This document shows positions 13,001-24,885 of a stretch of DNA of 64,000 nucleotides, in pieces. Location of the stretch: positions 16,723,926 to 16,787,925 of the forward strand of contig NC_079912.1 in assembly GCF_024868665.1 (NCBI RefSeq). Reading direction: 5' to 3'. Source of the stretch: Triplophysa rosa (taxonomy: Eukaryota; Chordata; Actinopteri; Cypriniformes; Nemacheilidae). The position numbers were made by a program, and so were the translations under genes. The notes beneath the pieces were generated by a model. It did not search any database. It saw nothing but the letters and a program-made list of their open reading frames with translations, and had not been told where the DNA came from. Each line of letters opens with the position of its first letter. Within the stretch, counting starts at the first letter, position 1.

Positions 13001-16000
13001 GGTTTCAGCTTGGAATTTTTCCTCGCTTGAATTACATGCCTGTAATTAGGGATGTCAGACATGAAGTAGACCTCTTATCTTGCTTGTTGGTAAGAATAAT
13101 GGAGCTTTTCCACTACATAGTACTGCACGGTACGGCGCCGAACAGCTCACTTTTGGGGAGTTTTCCACTGGGTAAAGTACCTAGTACTTTTTTTAGTACC
13201 ACCTCGGTTGAGGTTCCAAGCGTATCGTACCGATACCAAAATGAGACGTGTTTACACGCAGGTCACTGATTGGGCGGAGAGAATCATTACCAGCGTCACT
13301 GGATTTGCAACACATGAATACGCATTTTTAATACGTAATATTGGCATTTCGTTATATGCTTCGTCCGTGACAGTAAAATAGAGATTGAGACCCTTAACGC
13401 AATGCTAAATGCTACATTAGCTTACCCTTGTGTGCCGTCGAGCAAACCGAATGATCGTTGTCTGCTCATTTCTGTAAGATTTCCCAAACTCTCTGGTATT
13501 TTAGCAGTGTTTTGTTTTGCTGCCATCCGCCAACGATATGCTCCATTACTCCTGTGTTGTGCGCATGTTTGTCGCGTTCACAATGATGCTACAGCAGTTG
13601 CCAAGCAAACTATGAAACCGGTAAAAAAAACACAAGGTATCAACATCTTAGCAACCACATGACAAAACCCTGGTGACCACCGACAATAGCCTACCAAAAT
13701 TTGGGTTTACTAAGACACTAAGTCGCTAATTTTTAGTCTAAAAAATGCTTTATATTTAAGTATTTTTGCCTTGTTTGGCAGTGCACAAATCAAAAAAACT
13801 TTCATCCAAGGTTTAATTCTTCAGAAGCAAAAAGATCTAAGATATGAATGCTTAAAGCAATGTATATTATAGTATATAGGTATATATATTATATTATAAT
13901 ATTCGTTTTGAAATGATCCTGAAAAGCCCAAAAGACAACTGGCAGAAGCAGAGCTCATGTTTCCCAGCACAGATAGACATTTGAAAGCTCTTGTGTCTTC
14001 AGGTGAAGTCTGTTTCACAGGAGTAACCTGAGAGAATGAGAGGGAGAGTGTAACTGTAGACCTCATCATCTTCTGACCCTGTAGAGGAGCGTGATGGTCT
14101 CTGGAGCAGTGCCTTCATTTGCTGAACCGGCCTGATGAATTGTTGTTCATTCTTGCTGCATTAAGCCCCATTGGTCCTCTTGTTCAATGAATAATGAAAA
14201 TTATGTAATTAAGTTTGAGTAATATGGCCATTTATTGGCTTCATCACAACAGTGTACAAAATTGCTTTGCACAATGAGCTTGGAGATGGTCTCACGATTT
14301 TCAAAGACTTAATCGAAATTACAGCCATAATCAAAAGCACTTACTGTAAATACATTTTATTTATATTCTTTTTGACACATTTTACTTTGATGTATTTTGC
14401 AGATGCTTTAACAATATCAATGTTGTCTTCTTTAGCTTGATTATATAAAACTTGGTGTTATGGTTCTGTTGGGATTATTATTGGCCCTTGCATGATTTAT
14501 TTTTTGTCATGTTCCTGTGAAGACATCTGCGTAAGAGTCATTGTAAATGATTAACCGATTGGGTTGTACAAAAGCAGTGACAGAATTCTGATGTCTGATC
14601 AGGCCCGCCCACTGATCTGTGATTGGATGTGTTTCAGGTATGTGAATGGAAAACAGTTCATGGAGGATGTGGCAAACGCACTGGAGGAGGCAGAGGAGGA
14701 GATCTTTATCACCGACTGGTGGTATGTTGAGATAAACCAATCCAAATCCATCATTAACTTGACGCTGGGTGCTATTGATTCATTTTGAAACATATTACTT
14801 ATATCAGATGAACTACAACAGTGACCTCATCGGCAAATCATTTAAAAAAAAAGAATGAACTTTGCTATAGATCTTTAGAACATCTTTAGACGAGGGATAG
14901 TTCGCACGAAAATGAAAATTCTTATCATTTTCTCAACCTTTCAAACCTGTATGACTTTCTTTCTTCTGCAGAACACAAAAGAAGATATTTTGAAGAATGT
15001 CGGTAACCAAACAACATTGGCCCCCCCATTAACTTGCATTGTATGGACACAAAACCACAGAGACATTTCTCAAAATATCTCTTTTTGTGTTTCACAGGAA
15101 AAAAAATCTTATAGGTGATTTATCCTATTGATGAAGAAAGATTCACGATTGGGGAACTATCCCTTTTAAGGATTATAAAAAGTCAGCTAGTCATCATTGC
15201 GAAATAAACTCGCAAAGAGATGTGTGACAATGACCGACTGACTACATTTTAGTCCAAATTAAGGCGCTAGAATAACAAAAAAGAAACACTTTGGTACACG
15301 TTGCACGCACCTTCTCAAAGGACACCCCCAGCTAAGAGCAACGGCCAAAAAGATCTGTTACCTTCATCAGACAGATGCCCGGTGCTCTGTTACAACATCA
15401 CTCAAGTCACTGTGCCAGACATCCTAATGTCGTAATCCTTCATCATAATACGTTTGAATTTATGTCGGCGACAGTGTGATGTGAGACTTGACGTTTATGC
15501 ATATTTGATGTTTCCCTTGCTGATGAGGTCGCCGCTTTGTGTCACTGCAGGCTGAGTCCAGAGATCTTCCTCAAGAGGCCTGTTGTCGAGGGCAACCGCT
15601 GGCGACTCGATTCTGTCCTGAAACGGCAAGCGGTGAGTTCATCCAACCCTATGTCACTATCCAGCCCCAGCAATAAAGCAGCTCTTGTTCAATAATTCAC
15701 TCTTTGGGGTGTTTTTCTAGGTTATATATTAATATGATGTGTTTTATCTTGCAGCAAAAAGGTGTGCGGATCTTTGTGATGCTGTATAAGGAGGTGGAGC
15801 TGGCGCTTGGTATAAACAGTGAATATAGCAAACGGACACTACAACAGCTTCATCCTAACATCAAGGTGAGAGAAACGATATTCAAGTAATAAAACAAAAA
15901 TGAAGGAGATGATTGGCTGATTGTCTATTGTGTTTTTAGGTAATGAGACATCCTGACCATGTGTCGTCCTCCGTGTACCTGTGGGCACATCATGAGAAGA

Positions 16001-19000
16001 TCATTGTGGTTGACCAATCGGTGGCTTTCGTGGGAGGCATTGAATTGGCATACGGGCGCTGGGATGATCAGGAACATCGGTTGACTGACATAGGAAGTGT
16101 CACGAGGACTCTTCCTGTTTCTGCGGAGGTTAGAAATATGTTGCTACTATTTGTAGTCAGACGGCCAATTTGCTCTTTATTCTTAAAGGGATAGTTTTTC
16201 TAAAAATCTTTTATTATTAACTTACCCTCATGTCATCTAAACCTGCATGACTTTCTTCTGCAGCACAAAAAAGAAGATATTTCAAAGTACGATTGTAATC
16301 AAACAACATTGACATTTCTCAAAATATCTTCTTTTTTTGTTACACACAACAAAGAGTCTTATACAGGTTCTGAACATCATAAGGTTGATAAAACGATGAC
16401 AAATGTTGTTTTTTGGTTCAACTGTCCCTTTAACATATAATAAGGGGTCTATCAAAAGGTGTAGAGGTCTCCAAAGATATGTTCCCAGAGGGCTCGTAGG
16501 ACCTTTAATTCATTGCTATTCATGTGTCACAGAAAATGTCTGAAGGTTCTTCCACTATGGCCGCTCCACCAAACGGGGCCAGTGCGGCGCACAGTAACGG
16601 TAGAAGTGTACCCGCGGATACCACAGACCAGCCCAAACTGAAAGGACAAGGAAAGATCAAGAAGACCCGTTTCAGCATCCGCAGGCAGCTGCAGAAACAC
16701 GGGCTGGCACCAGCAGACAGCGTGAGCAGCGCCGAGGGCTCAGAAGAAAGTGAGTACGCCCCCATCCCTGAAACTGACCGACCCAAACTCCCACTCTCAG
16801 CTGTTATCACACATCATTTATTTTGCAGTGTCCGCTGGCAGCGCTTTGATAGGACTGACCATCTTGTGTAAATGATAACTAGTGAAGGCTTTTGAAAAAC
16901 AATTGTCTATAAAACTCTCAAGTAAATGTAGATGTGCTCATTAAATCTTGTTGGGATATTTGTAGTATTGACCGTTTCCAATAGATCACCTCTCAACAAA
17001 AATTATTTGTCATTTTAGCTCTTAAGATTGTCCAAGATTACAAGCATGCCCATTTTCCATAGGCTATTCTAACAGTATTTGCAGCCACCAAAATTTGATC
17101 CCTCTTAAATGGATCGAGCTGAGGGTTACCATGCCCTCCTGCTTGTGTCCCAGCGGTGAGTAAGAATCAAGCTTGGGTGTGATGTTTCACATGTAAAAGG
17201 TTGCCCTGAATTTGGATTTCACATTTAGTGATCACGGGACAACCTTTCTGAACACTCGGAGCACTGTGTGGTTTGCTGTGGTTTCCAGATGCTTCCCAAA
17301 TGAGTAAGAACCAGAATATCCAATGATTGCAAATTCCAAAGTAATTATAATGCGTTAACTTATTTTATTTTATTTTATTTTATTAAACTAAAGGAGTTTT
17401 GCCTTCGGCCGTGTGCTGCATGGTTTTGTGAAAAACGCTCGTGTGGTTGTGTTTTATGCCTCATTGCTGAGTGTCTCATCAATGTTCTCAGATGCAGAAG
17501 CAGCCCAGGATCTGCAGGCAGACATCATCGGGCTGATGGGAAACACACGCTTCTGGCATGGCAAGGACTATTGCAACTTTGTACATAAGGACTGGATCCA
17601 GCTGGACAAACCCTTCGACGGTGAGTACTTGCATTTCCGTTTAATACAATAAAGAATTACAATGAATTGCACCCAGAATAAAACCTTGTGTTTACATAAT
17701 ATAAATACGCACAGTGCACATATGCAAACAAGACTTTTATTCTGTATGCGATTAATCCAGCGCTGGATTTTTTATGTATCTGTGGATATTTAACATCAAC
17801 CTGCCTGGGACTACAGATGGAAATAAGCCTGTATGGCTCAATTTGGCATATTTACATGTACTTAAGTGTTCATGTTAATGAATGTGTATTGTCCCATTTC
17901 AAAAATAAATAAAAAACAATTCATTGGTATTTCATCTATATTGCTAATCATTTGTAAACTGGAATAAAAATGTAAAACGTTTATTCAAATATGAACATTT
18001 CAGTGTTTTTGAAATGTATTTACTGTCATTTAATTATTTAATTTATTTATATAATTTTTATACTTTATTAAAAAAAAGTTTTCTTTTTGCAGATTTTATT
18101 GACAGGCACTTAACTCCCAGAATGCCCTGGCATGACATTGCCTCTGTGGTTCATGGGAAAGCAGCCAGAGATGTAGCGCGGCACTTCATACAGCGCTGGA
18201 ATTTCACCAAGGTGAGAAAGCCAACGAAATCATTTCACTTACATCCTAACACTATATATCCTTGTTCCATCCCATAATATTTTCTGTTCCTATGTGGGTA
18301 GTTGATGCATACCCACATAGTGTTCATAGGCATTCTTGTTATCTACATTACCATGTCAGGTTACAATCTCCGAGTGTATATAAAGCAAAGTATGTAGATG
18401 TAGATTTTACAACACTTACAAGTTTATTATCCAACTTCACAAATGATATAGTATGACAAATTCTTTTCATACGACTATTTTGTGTACATTCAGATCATGA
18501 AGCCCAAATACAGGTCCCTCTCGTACCCGTATCTTCTTCCTAAATCTCACACGACTGGAAGTGAGATCAAGTATCAGGTTCCTGGATGCTCACAAGCTAA
18601 CGTTCAGGTGCGGGTTTTATCTAAGTGTCAGTATTCCCATCAGAGCTTTATAATCCTATTTCCCCTCTCTCTGCTCAGGTATTGCGTTCTGCCTCAGACT
18701 GGTCAGCGGGCATAAAATATCATGAAGAGTCGATTCACACGGCTTACGTCTACGTCATTGAACACAGCAAACACTATATCTACATCGAGGTACATGTGTT
18801 GATGTTTGTTTTCTCTTCATGAGCAGAAATGTTACGAATAATAATAATAAATGTTAAAATCACTGTTCCTGTGGCTTCTACTAATATACATAATGTGTAG
18901 TATTACAAAACATTTTCAATAACAGCCTTCATACGAGTTAAAATTGAGTTTTATGTCGTATAGAACCAGTTCTTCATAAGCTGTGCAGACAACAAAACCG

Positions 19001-22000
19001 TTCACAATAAAATCGGAGACGCCATCGCTCAAAGGATCATTAAAGCTTATCGGTGAGCTGTCTGCATTCAATAACTCAATTCCTTCTCTGTTTTCCAGAA
19101 AGCGCACACACCCTGACGGCATTCCTCACAGAAAACGTTCTGTTTGACATGAAACACCTTTAAGCTTTCATACAGTATATTAACACGCCTATGACACACA
19201 CAAGCACATTCGTTGTTTAATGAGAAACTTGTAAATCAATACTGTGTGTATGGACAGATGTGGATTTTTCAGATTTGCTTAAAGACAGAAAGGTATTCTT
19301 TAACGGTTAAAGAATAGCCAGCTATGATAAGATCGACCGTGAGTCAATAACAAGCTGTCTCTAAACTTGTGATTTTCTAGACGCTTTTATCCAAAGTGAC
19401 TTGCGATACACTAAAGTTATACATTTATTTCAGTATCTGTGTTGTTCCCTGGAAATCGAATCGGATTCACAGGAAGTCCTATTGAAAGTTTGCATATCCT
19501 TAATAGAAAGCTACCATTTGTTCTCACAGTTTCTGTTTTATTTTTCCCTCTCTTGTTTTTTCTTCGGGCTCACAGGGAGGGTAAGAAGTACCGTGTTTAT
19601 GTGGTGACGCCTCTGCTTCCTGGTTTTGAGGGGGATATTAACACTGGCGGTGGCAGTGCCATACAAGCAGTCATGCACTTTAATTACAGGTAACAATGAA
19701 TGTTTTACTTTTATCTTTTTAATGTCACGATTTAGTAACAAAGTAACTTTCTTGTTTCTAAAGTTCTTGATCAGTGCACATTTTTGTTGTGTTTTTAACA
19801 TCCTCTTTGCACATGAAACGCTGAAGAGTTTTTACACACGTAGACCTGTCCAATATAGTTCATAAAACTAGAAAACAAGCTGTTTTACAAGTTCGTTTCA
19901 ATGAATTCTCTTTGTTTTGACTGGGGAGGAAGTTTTAAGTGCTGAAAGTTTCAATGTTTTTATAGATTTGTAGGACAAATGTCAAGAAGCAATGCTTGTT
20001 ACCCCATTGAAACCGCAGTATGTATGCACCCACTTAGTAACAGGCTTGAGACGTGAAAAGTTGTGTATTTTTACTACATTTTCATGTTTTTAACAATTTT
20101 ACTGTTTTTTTTACTGTTTTACTTCACTACATTATAAAGCGTAATATCATTGATTTGCACTCCACTACATTTCATAAATACATACAAGTCGGCATCTAGT
20201 GGTGAGTTTGAGAATTGCAACCAACGGCTCACTCCCCCCTCCCTTATTAAAGGGATAGTTCATCCAAAAATGTCATCATTTACTCACCCTCAGGTTGTTT
20301 CAAACCTGTATAAATGTCTTTGTTCCAGTGAACACAGAGAAAGATATTTGGAAGAATGTTAGCAATATTCAGGTCTGGGACATCATCCACTACCATAGTA
20401 GGATAAAAATATTATATTTTTTTGTTCTGTTGAACACATAATGAGGTATTTTAAAGAATTTAGGAAAACAAAGAGTTCTCGGACACCTTTGACTACCATT
20501 TAATTCTTCCTACTAAGGTAGTCAATGATGTCCCGGAACTGAAAATTACTAACATTCTTCCAAATATCTTTCTTTGTGTTCAATTTATACAGGTATGAAA
20601 TTACACGAGCGTGAGTAAATGATGACAGAATTGTCATTTTTGGATGAACTATCCCTTTAAGCACTCTGGTGGCTGCACAGAAATAAGATGCTGAAGGAGA
20701 TAATGTATTTACGAAACAAGCTCTGTAGAGCAGTTTTTCCATTAAGGGCTACTGTTGAAGCAACATGGTGAATGCCGTACATCCACCGTGTATGTAGATA
20801 GAAATAGCTCATTCAAAGGTAATAAAAAAATAACAACGCTCCATTTATGTAAGGTCTGAAGACATAATTATGTTTATTATATAGCTAATGAAATATGTCA
20901 AATCAATGTTTAATCATCAATAACTTAAGTAGCCGTGTAATAAGAGGGTCCTCCTGATCACATTGTCGTGGGTTTATTCTTGCGATAACAACCAGCTGTC
21001 TGTACCTTATCCCTTACATAAACACTTGAAAAGTACAGAAAAATGTTCTCAAGCGGAGTCAAATAATTCACTACAGTCCACCTCTGAGGGCTTTACAGTG
21101 CAATTACAGTCTCTTTGTGATATAAAAATAGATAGAAGATATAATACAAGATAGAATAATTGAATGTCACATGAACCATAAAAGTTCTGCTGGCGCTGAA
21201 AACTACAATTACAAAGGGAGTGTTCTGTTTGGCTTCTAATTAGTTTTTCTCCGAATGATTTTAGCACTCTTAATCTTCTTCTGTTTTCACAGGACCATGA
21301 TCAGAGGAGACTGCTCTATTATCTCACAGCTGAAGAGGGAAAGTAAGTACAGTGCTTGAATAAAACCATCATAAATGTTTTATCTCTGAAGGGAGTGTCG
21401 GAGACTCTCTGATGTTCTTCCTCGCGTAGAGCCATTCCAGACACTAAAGTTCTACTCGTCCTCTCTGGCTTAAAAAGATCAAGACACTATTGACTGCATT
21501 GATTGATGGGTTTGAGGCTTTTTGGAAATTACCAAGCACACAAGCAGGAGAGCAAGAATTTCCTGTTGCACTGCCCTGTTACCCATAATGCCTTTGTGCT
21601 TCCCATGCCAAAAATACAATTGCACAATTGAGTCTTGTTATAAAGCGGGTTTGCTCCAACAGGTGCTTTCCTGAGCAGCAACTTCATAATCCACCCACCT
21701 CAGATTGCTGTTTTAAGAACGTGCAACAGTGTCCTCTAGTGGTTGTCTATGTCATTGCAATAGACAAACATGCTTTAAATTGTGGTCCCTTGAGAATGAT
21801 AGGTCAGTACATGGAATGGGTGTTTTATCACACACCATCTACTCGCTGTCAAAGTGAAAGTTGTAGCGTAACTGGGGTGAAGAGCCTGCACCCATTAACC
21901 CTGCTGTGTGAGAGCTGGAGTGGTTGAATTATCCAGCATGTCTGTGGTGTTCTGTTGCATCTCTGCTGGATCTGTGTTCTCGCTGTGTCTCTGGCAGATA

Positions 22001-23712
22001 TAGATGCACATCGCAGGAGCTGTTCTTATTTGTGGGTTTACATTTGGTTTTCTGTGTTTTTGAATGCAGTGGGCATTTATTGAGTATAAAACATGTTATT
22101 TGGGGGGGGGGGATGCCTGCTAATGGCAGAATTGATCCCATTGGATGTGTTTTTACCCAAGTGAACGTAAAAGGCATTTGAAGAGTAGGGTTATCGTGGG
22201 ATGTTCCCAGTAGGTTTATATTGTATTTGACTGAACTCTTTATGTCTCTGTCCGTCCCTCTTCAGTGGGAGATCAGTGGATAAATTACATCTCATTTGGG
22301 GGTCTGAGGACCCACACTGAGCTGGAGGGAAAGCTGATGACTGAACTGATATATGTGCACAGTAAGATGCTCATCGCTGACGACAACACCGTCATCATCG
22401 GTGAGTAGAAATAGACATTCTCAGACAGGAAACACAAATAATCACTGCATGTTATCATAGAGCTCTTCTGTGCTAATGTACCAATGATGTGAACGTCATG
22501 AAGCACGTTTAGAAACAGATAAAATGGCTCCCCCTAATGTTAAAATGCGGCACTGCAGTTCACAGGAAAATGTGTAATATTTTTGAAATGCAGTGTGATT
22601 TAAAGGCACAATATGTCAGATTTCAACAAAAAACACTAGCACAGTGCTATATTTTTATCACTTGGTCGATTATCCTTAATATTTTCAACTGTTTGAATCC
22701 AGAAATATTCAGTTTTATCCAGTATAGCCCTTTTTATTGCGCCGCCGCTTTGTATTGGCGTCATGTCCATGTTATCCTCGCTTTATCCAGTATTCAACAG
22801 TATAACATAAAATCTTTATTTTTTTAAATAAATATGCATGACTTTGCACCACTTTTAGGATATTTATCAATGTAAATAAATAAAAACGTCTCCTGTTTCC
22901 TCTGTCAGGTTCTGCCAACATCAATGATCGGAGCATGCTGGGTAAGAGAGACAGTGAGGTGGCTGTAATTTATGAGGACGTTGAGACTGTGAAGTCCATC
23001 ATGGACGGCGAGGAATATCAGGCCGGACGTTTCGGACAGAGTTTGCGCCTTGAGTGTTTCAGGTCAGACACGATCAAACCTGTTTATTGATGCATTTCAA
23101 TTGTAAAGATGTTCAAAGACATCTTGTTTTTAGCTTTTTCTCTTCTAATCAACAGGATGATTCTGGGTGCGAACACGGACCCCAGCATTGATGTGACAGA
23201 CCCTATAAGTGACCAGTTTTACAAGGAGGTGTGGATGACCACTGCTGCCCGGAACGCAACCATCTACCAGAAGGTCTGGCCAAGTGTTTTCTTTGTACTT
23301 TTCTGTCATCTTTGGATTTTGACATCATTATTGTTTCTTCCCATTTTATAATCAATTCAAAAATGATTGAAGAATATGTGAAATGACTTGTTATTTCTGC
23401 ATCACTTTAACATTTATGCACTTTCTGCTATCACCCTGCTCTTTTAAATGTCATACGACTTGACTAAAACATTTTCTTTTCCTCCAGGTGTTCCGCTGCT
23501 TGCCGTCCAGTGACGTGAGGTCAATTCTGGAGCTAGAAGGGTTCCTCTCAAAGCCTGGTTTGGAGAAAGAGGACCCTGCCCGTGCCCAAGAGGAGCTGAA
23601 GAAGATTCGGGGTTTCCTAGTCCAGTTTCCTCTCCAGTTCCTCAGCGAGCAGAACCTTCTGCCACCTATGGGATCAAAAGAAGCTATGGTGCCCATGGAT
23701 GTGTGGACATAA
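6919..23712 (+). CDS. pld1: Phospholipase D1 (phosphatidylcholine-hydrolysing), complete, 25 coding exons
   Basis: Spliced gene encoding 1042 residues; human PLD1 is 1074 or 1036 depending on isoform. The enzyme hydrolyses phosphatidylcholine to phosphatidic acid and choline on Golgi, endosomal and plasma membranes, and in the known family is activated by PIP2, ARF/Rho GTPases and PKC. Domain order read from the exons: variable N-terminus, PX (about residues 75-210), PH (about 215-330), first HKD (His473, Lys475, Asp480), a short regulatory loop (about 519-615), second HKD (His864, Lys866, Asp871) and the invariant C-terminal VWT. All 25 exons have GT-AG borders and consistent phase, total 3129 nt. 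The basic [18 protein letters not shown] segment of the loop matches the PLD1 loop, which PLD2 lacks, so this is PLD1. The teleost a/b copy is not resolved. The 5' UTR probably begins in an upstream exon joined at the acceptor near 6886. tnik follows in the same orientation. Confidence 0.97.
7180..7261. mobile_element. Foldback MITE copy 2, left part (interrupted)
   Basis: Reads AAGGACCGTTCACCCAAAAA through ACTTTCTCCTATAG, then breaks off at a hAT insertion. The right part resumes at 9584. Confidence 0.7.
7262..9575. mobile_element. 2.3-kb hAT-type element inserted in a MITE
   Basis: Ends TAGGGTTGTTCCGATAC (7262) and the inverse GTATCGGAACATCTCTA (to 9575). The 8-bp flanks TCCTATAG and TTCTAGAG match at 6 of 8 positions, and removing one restores the MITE sequence. 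The interior carries a further insertion and no intact transposase. Confidence 0.75.
7498..9329. mobile_element. hAT-like element nested inside the hAT element
   Basis: Ends CAGTGTTTCTCAAC (7498) and the imperfect inverse GTTGAGAACCACATG (to 9329), with G-rich tracts next to both ends as in many vertebrate hAT relics. A clean target duplication is not visible, so exact borders are uncertain. Includes an (ATT)n run near 9217-9234. Confidence 0.6.
9584..9755. mobile_element. Foldback MITE copy 2, right part
   Basis: Resumes AACAGAAAAGAAGATATTTT and ends in TTTTGGCTGAACTGTCCCA, the expected terminal arm. Confidence 0.7.
9838..10762 (+). CDS. pld1: pld1 exons 2-5: PX domain
   Basis: Exons 9838-10004, 10266-10408, 10499-10610 and 10697-10762 encode residues 49-211. 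Landmarks are [10 protein letters not shown], the [20 protein letters not shown] core and IPIPTRS, followed by a basic linker ([21 protein letters not shown]) and [24 protein letters not shown] domains bind phosphoinositides and help target PLD1 to endosomal and plasma membranes. The linker exon (10499-10610) is the least conserved part but keeps MPSLPR and REEQ. Confidence 0.95.
10860..11230. mobile_element. 371-bp foldback element with long perfect arms
   Basis: The outer 33 bp (TATGGAAGCATATTGGTAGC onward) is exactly reverse-complementary to the end at 11198-11230, and similarity continues for about 120 bp per arm. CCCAAT flanks both ends (10854-10859 and 11231-11236). Non-coding; lies in pld1 intron 5. 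Confidence 0.75.
11540..11850. repeat. Probable interspersed repeat relic in pld1 intron 5
   Basis: Contains TTTTATTGTCACATCACCAT and GTGAGTGAAAGTCTTGGGTG, sequences I associate with widespread fish retroelement tails, followed by A-T rich imperfect repeats of ATACACATTA. Class uncertain. Confidence 0.4.
12130..12963 (+). CDS. pld1: pld1 exons 6-9: PH domain
   Basis: Exons 12130-12188, 12308-12400, 12561-12713 and 12814-12963 encode residues 212-363. [30 protein letters not shown] leads into the PH domain. Cys249-Cys250 in IPGLNCCG correspond to the pair known to be palmitoylated in mammalian PLD1. The core reads [19 protein letters not shown] and ends with [15 protein letters not shown]. 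The domain gives PIP2-dependent membrane binding. Confidence 0.95.
13098..13260. mobile_element. Partial copy of the GGCGCTTTTCCACT MITE
   Basis: Reads GAGCTTTTCCACTACATAGT then ACTGCACGGTACGGCGCCG, matching the left half of the complete element at 52301. The right terminal repeat is missing. Confidence 0.6.
13261..14637. other. Rest of pld1 intron 9
   Basis: No exon or recognised repeat beyond the MITE fragment; A-T rich patch near 13860-13905. Confidence 0.5.
14638..16128 (+). CDS. pld1: pld1 exons 10-13: first catalytic half with HKD motif 1
   Basis: Exons 14638-14721, 15551-15632, 15755-15865 and 15940-16128 encode residues 364-518. They contain [42 protein letters not shown] and [17 protein letters not shown]. 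The last is the HxKx4Dx6GG signature, with catalytic His473, Lys475 and Asp480. The first half is followed by [15 protein letters not shown]. All catalytic residues are intact. Confidence 0.96.
14893..15168. mobile_element. Foldback MITE copy 3
   Basis: Starts GAGGGATAGTTCGCACG; contains CTTTCTTCTGCAGAACAC and AAGAATGTCGGTAACC; ends GGGGAACTATCCCTTTT. The centre is of the TGTATGGACACAAAACCAC type. In pld1 intron 10. Confidence 0.8.
16193..16433. mobile_element. Foldback MITE copy 4
   Basis: Starts AAAGGGATAGTTTTTC and ends TTTGGTTCAACTGTCCCTTT. A shortened copy in pld1 intron 13, 100 nt before exon 14. Confidence 0.8.
16533..17620 (+). CDS. pld1: pld1 exons 14-15: regulatory loop and entry to second catalytic half
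   Basis: Exons 16533-16749 and 17492-17620, residues 519-633. The loop is Ser/Ala/Gly-rich, then basic ([18 protein letters not shown]), then acidic (SSAEGSEE), and rejoins the conserved fold at [14 protein letters not shown]. It looks like the short PLD1b-type loop: nothing matches the 38-residue insert of human PLD1a, and I found no suitable in-frame exon in the 16750-17491 intron. That intron carries a (TTTTA)n run at 17359-17385. Confidence 0.9.
18093..19689 (+). CDS. pld1: pld1 exons 16-20: conserved region III
   Basis: Exons 18093-18211, 18494-18607, 18679-18789, 18964-19052 and 19576-19689, residues 634-816. Landmarks: [40 protein letters not shown] (the basic region implicated in PIP2 activation), [29 protein letters not shown] and [15 protein letters not shown]. 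The sequence is very close to mammalian PLD1 throughout. Confidence 0.96.
19378..19425. repeat. V-SINE-like core fragment
   Basis: CTAGACGCTTTTATCC followed by AAAGTGACTTGCGATACA; degenerate copy of the fish SINE/LINE tail core, in pld1 intron 19. Confidence 0.5.
20248..20660. mobile_element. Foldback MITE copy 5 (long subtype)
   Basis: TTAAAGGGATAGTTCATCC at the left and GGATGAACTATCCCTTTAA at the right end. The centre has ACTACCATAGTAGGA and CCTACTAAGGTAGTCAATG, marking the longer subtype. Lies in pld1 intron 20. Confidence 0.85.
20661..22265. other. Rest of pld1 introns 20 and 21
   Basis: Apart from exon 21 (21293-21342) there is no recognised element; a G-run lies near 22103-22112. Confidence 0.45.
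21293..23712 (+). CDS. pld1: pld1 exons 21-25: HKD motif 2 and C-terminus
   Basis: Exons 21293-21342, 22266-22400, 22909-23062, 23156-23273 and 23488-23712, residues 816-1042. The second HKD spans an intron: [16 protein letters not shown] (His864, Lys866, Asp871) joins [16 protein letters not shown]. The C-terminus reads [19 protein letters not shown] and ends PMDVWT before TAA at 23710. The VWT end is conserved in PLD1/PLD2 and known to matter for activity. Confidence 0.96.
22601..22830. repeat. Probable dispersed repeat in pld1 intron 22
   Basis: Begins TTAAAGGCACAATATGTCAG, which resembles a common cyprinid repeat start. Ends not defined. Confidence 0.35.
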
Positions 23713-24860
23713 GACATTTGAAGGTGACCTGCAACTACAAATCTACTTAAACTACAACTACAAATCCAGCAGGAGTTGCAGGCAAATGCTAAGCAATCTC
23801 ACCAGAATCACTGGATTGTTATGTACTGAGAAAGAAATCGCGTCTGAAGGAGTTTTAGCCATTAGTTGTTTACTGGGATCGAGGAGAACAGCAAAGCGGG
23901 TTTGTTTCATCCCTGTTTGAAGCTTGATTATCTTAACGTTTTTTATATACTGTACATTGAGATATGTATATGATTCTAACACTATGCAACTAATACTGTT
24001 GTTGGGAACTTTAACCATATGTTCTACAAGATGTGGATGGTTTTTTGCTTTCTCAAACCCTCAGTTGGATGCTGTAGGTAGGAGAAAGATGCTTTAATGT
24101 CATTATGTTCATTGTCTATTATTCAACTGTTTGTGCCCTGTAAAATGCATTGAATATGAATTATTCTCTGCATCCAAGTGCCAACTATCAACTTTTTGTG
24201 TAACCTTTTTGTATATGCAGCACAAAGCCCACAACTTTCCTTGTGTTTCTGAGCCCTGTGATATATTGCAACATAATTTATGGATTTTTGATGTCCTCTG
24301 GTACAAAATCACCATGTTTTGGTGGCCTTATTTATTTACGGTGTTCCCTGTCATAATGCTGGGTATAAACTCCACCAAATCGTTCATCTATTATGATGTA
24401 TTACAGTATGTAAGAATACATCGATCAGTATTCAGATAATACGCGTTACTTTATTTTCCATATTGTACAATATACTGTTGTACGTAACATGCTATGCCTG
24501 GAACTCTTATGGAGTTTACTAAATATTGCTGAAGTTCTGAATCAATCATACATTCCAGTAAGCAGAACTAGTCAATTACATACAAGTTTAATATAAATAA
24601 TGTAATTAATTAATTGCAAGTAGGTTTTTGTTAGCCAATCAATCTAAATTCTGAGCTGTTTACTGCTTATCTGCACTATTATAGTATCAGCTGATATTTT
24701 GTTTTCCATTTAATCTTTCTTCCCTTTTTCATGAATTGCATTTTTTGCACACAATATGTCTTATCAAACAGATAAATGACTAGCGTTGGAATGTGTATGA
24801 AACATGAGCATTGAGGTGATTAAATAATGATTTTTACACTACTGTGGTCTGTAGGTGGAG
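23713..24860 (+). other. pld1: Probable pld1 3' UTR with candidate poly(A) signal
   Basis: A-T rich sequence after the stop codon with no long coding-like ORF. An ATTAAA at 24819-24824 is followed about 20 nt later by a GT-rich stretch, a plausible cleavage site giving a UTR near 1.1 kb. AATAAA motifs at 25043-25048 and 25202-25207 are alternatives but lie in a transposon relic. The end is inferred only. Confidence 0.4.
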
Positions 24861-24885
24861 TCATTGAGTTCTGTGACGTCTATAC

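Noticed and set aside
17075..17160. Possible extra pld1 exon ending at CAGCG|GTGAGT
   Set aside because: In the required phase it meets a stop soon after the best acceptor (ATTTGA), and nothing resembles the PLD1a insert.
6919..23712. Assignment as PLD2, with the kinase as MINK1
   Set aside because: PLD2 lacks the loop with the [19 protein letters not shown] segment, and the kinase N-terminus and optional exons fit TNIK, not MINK1.
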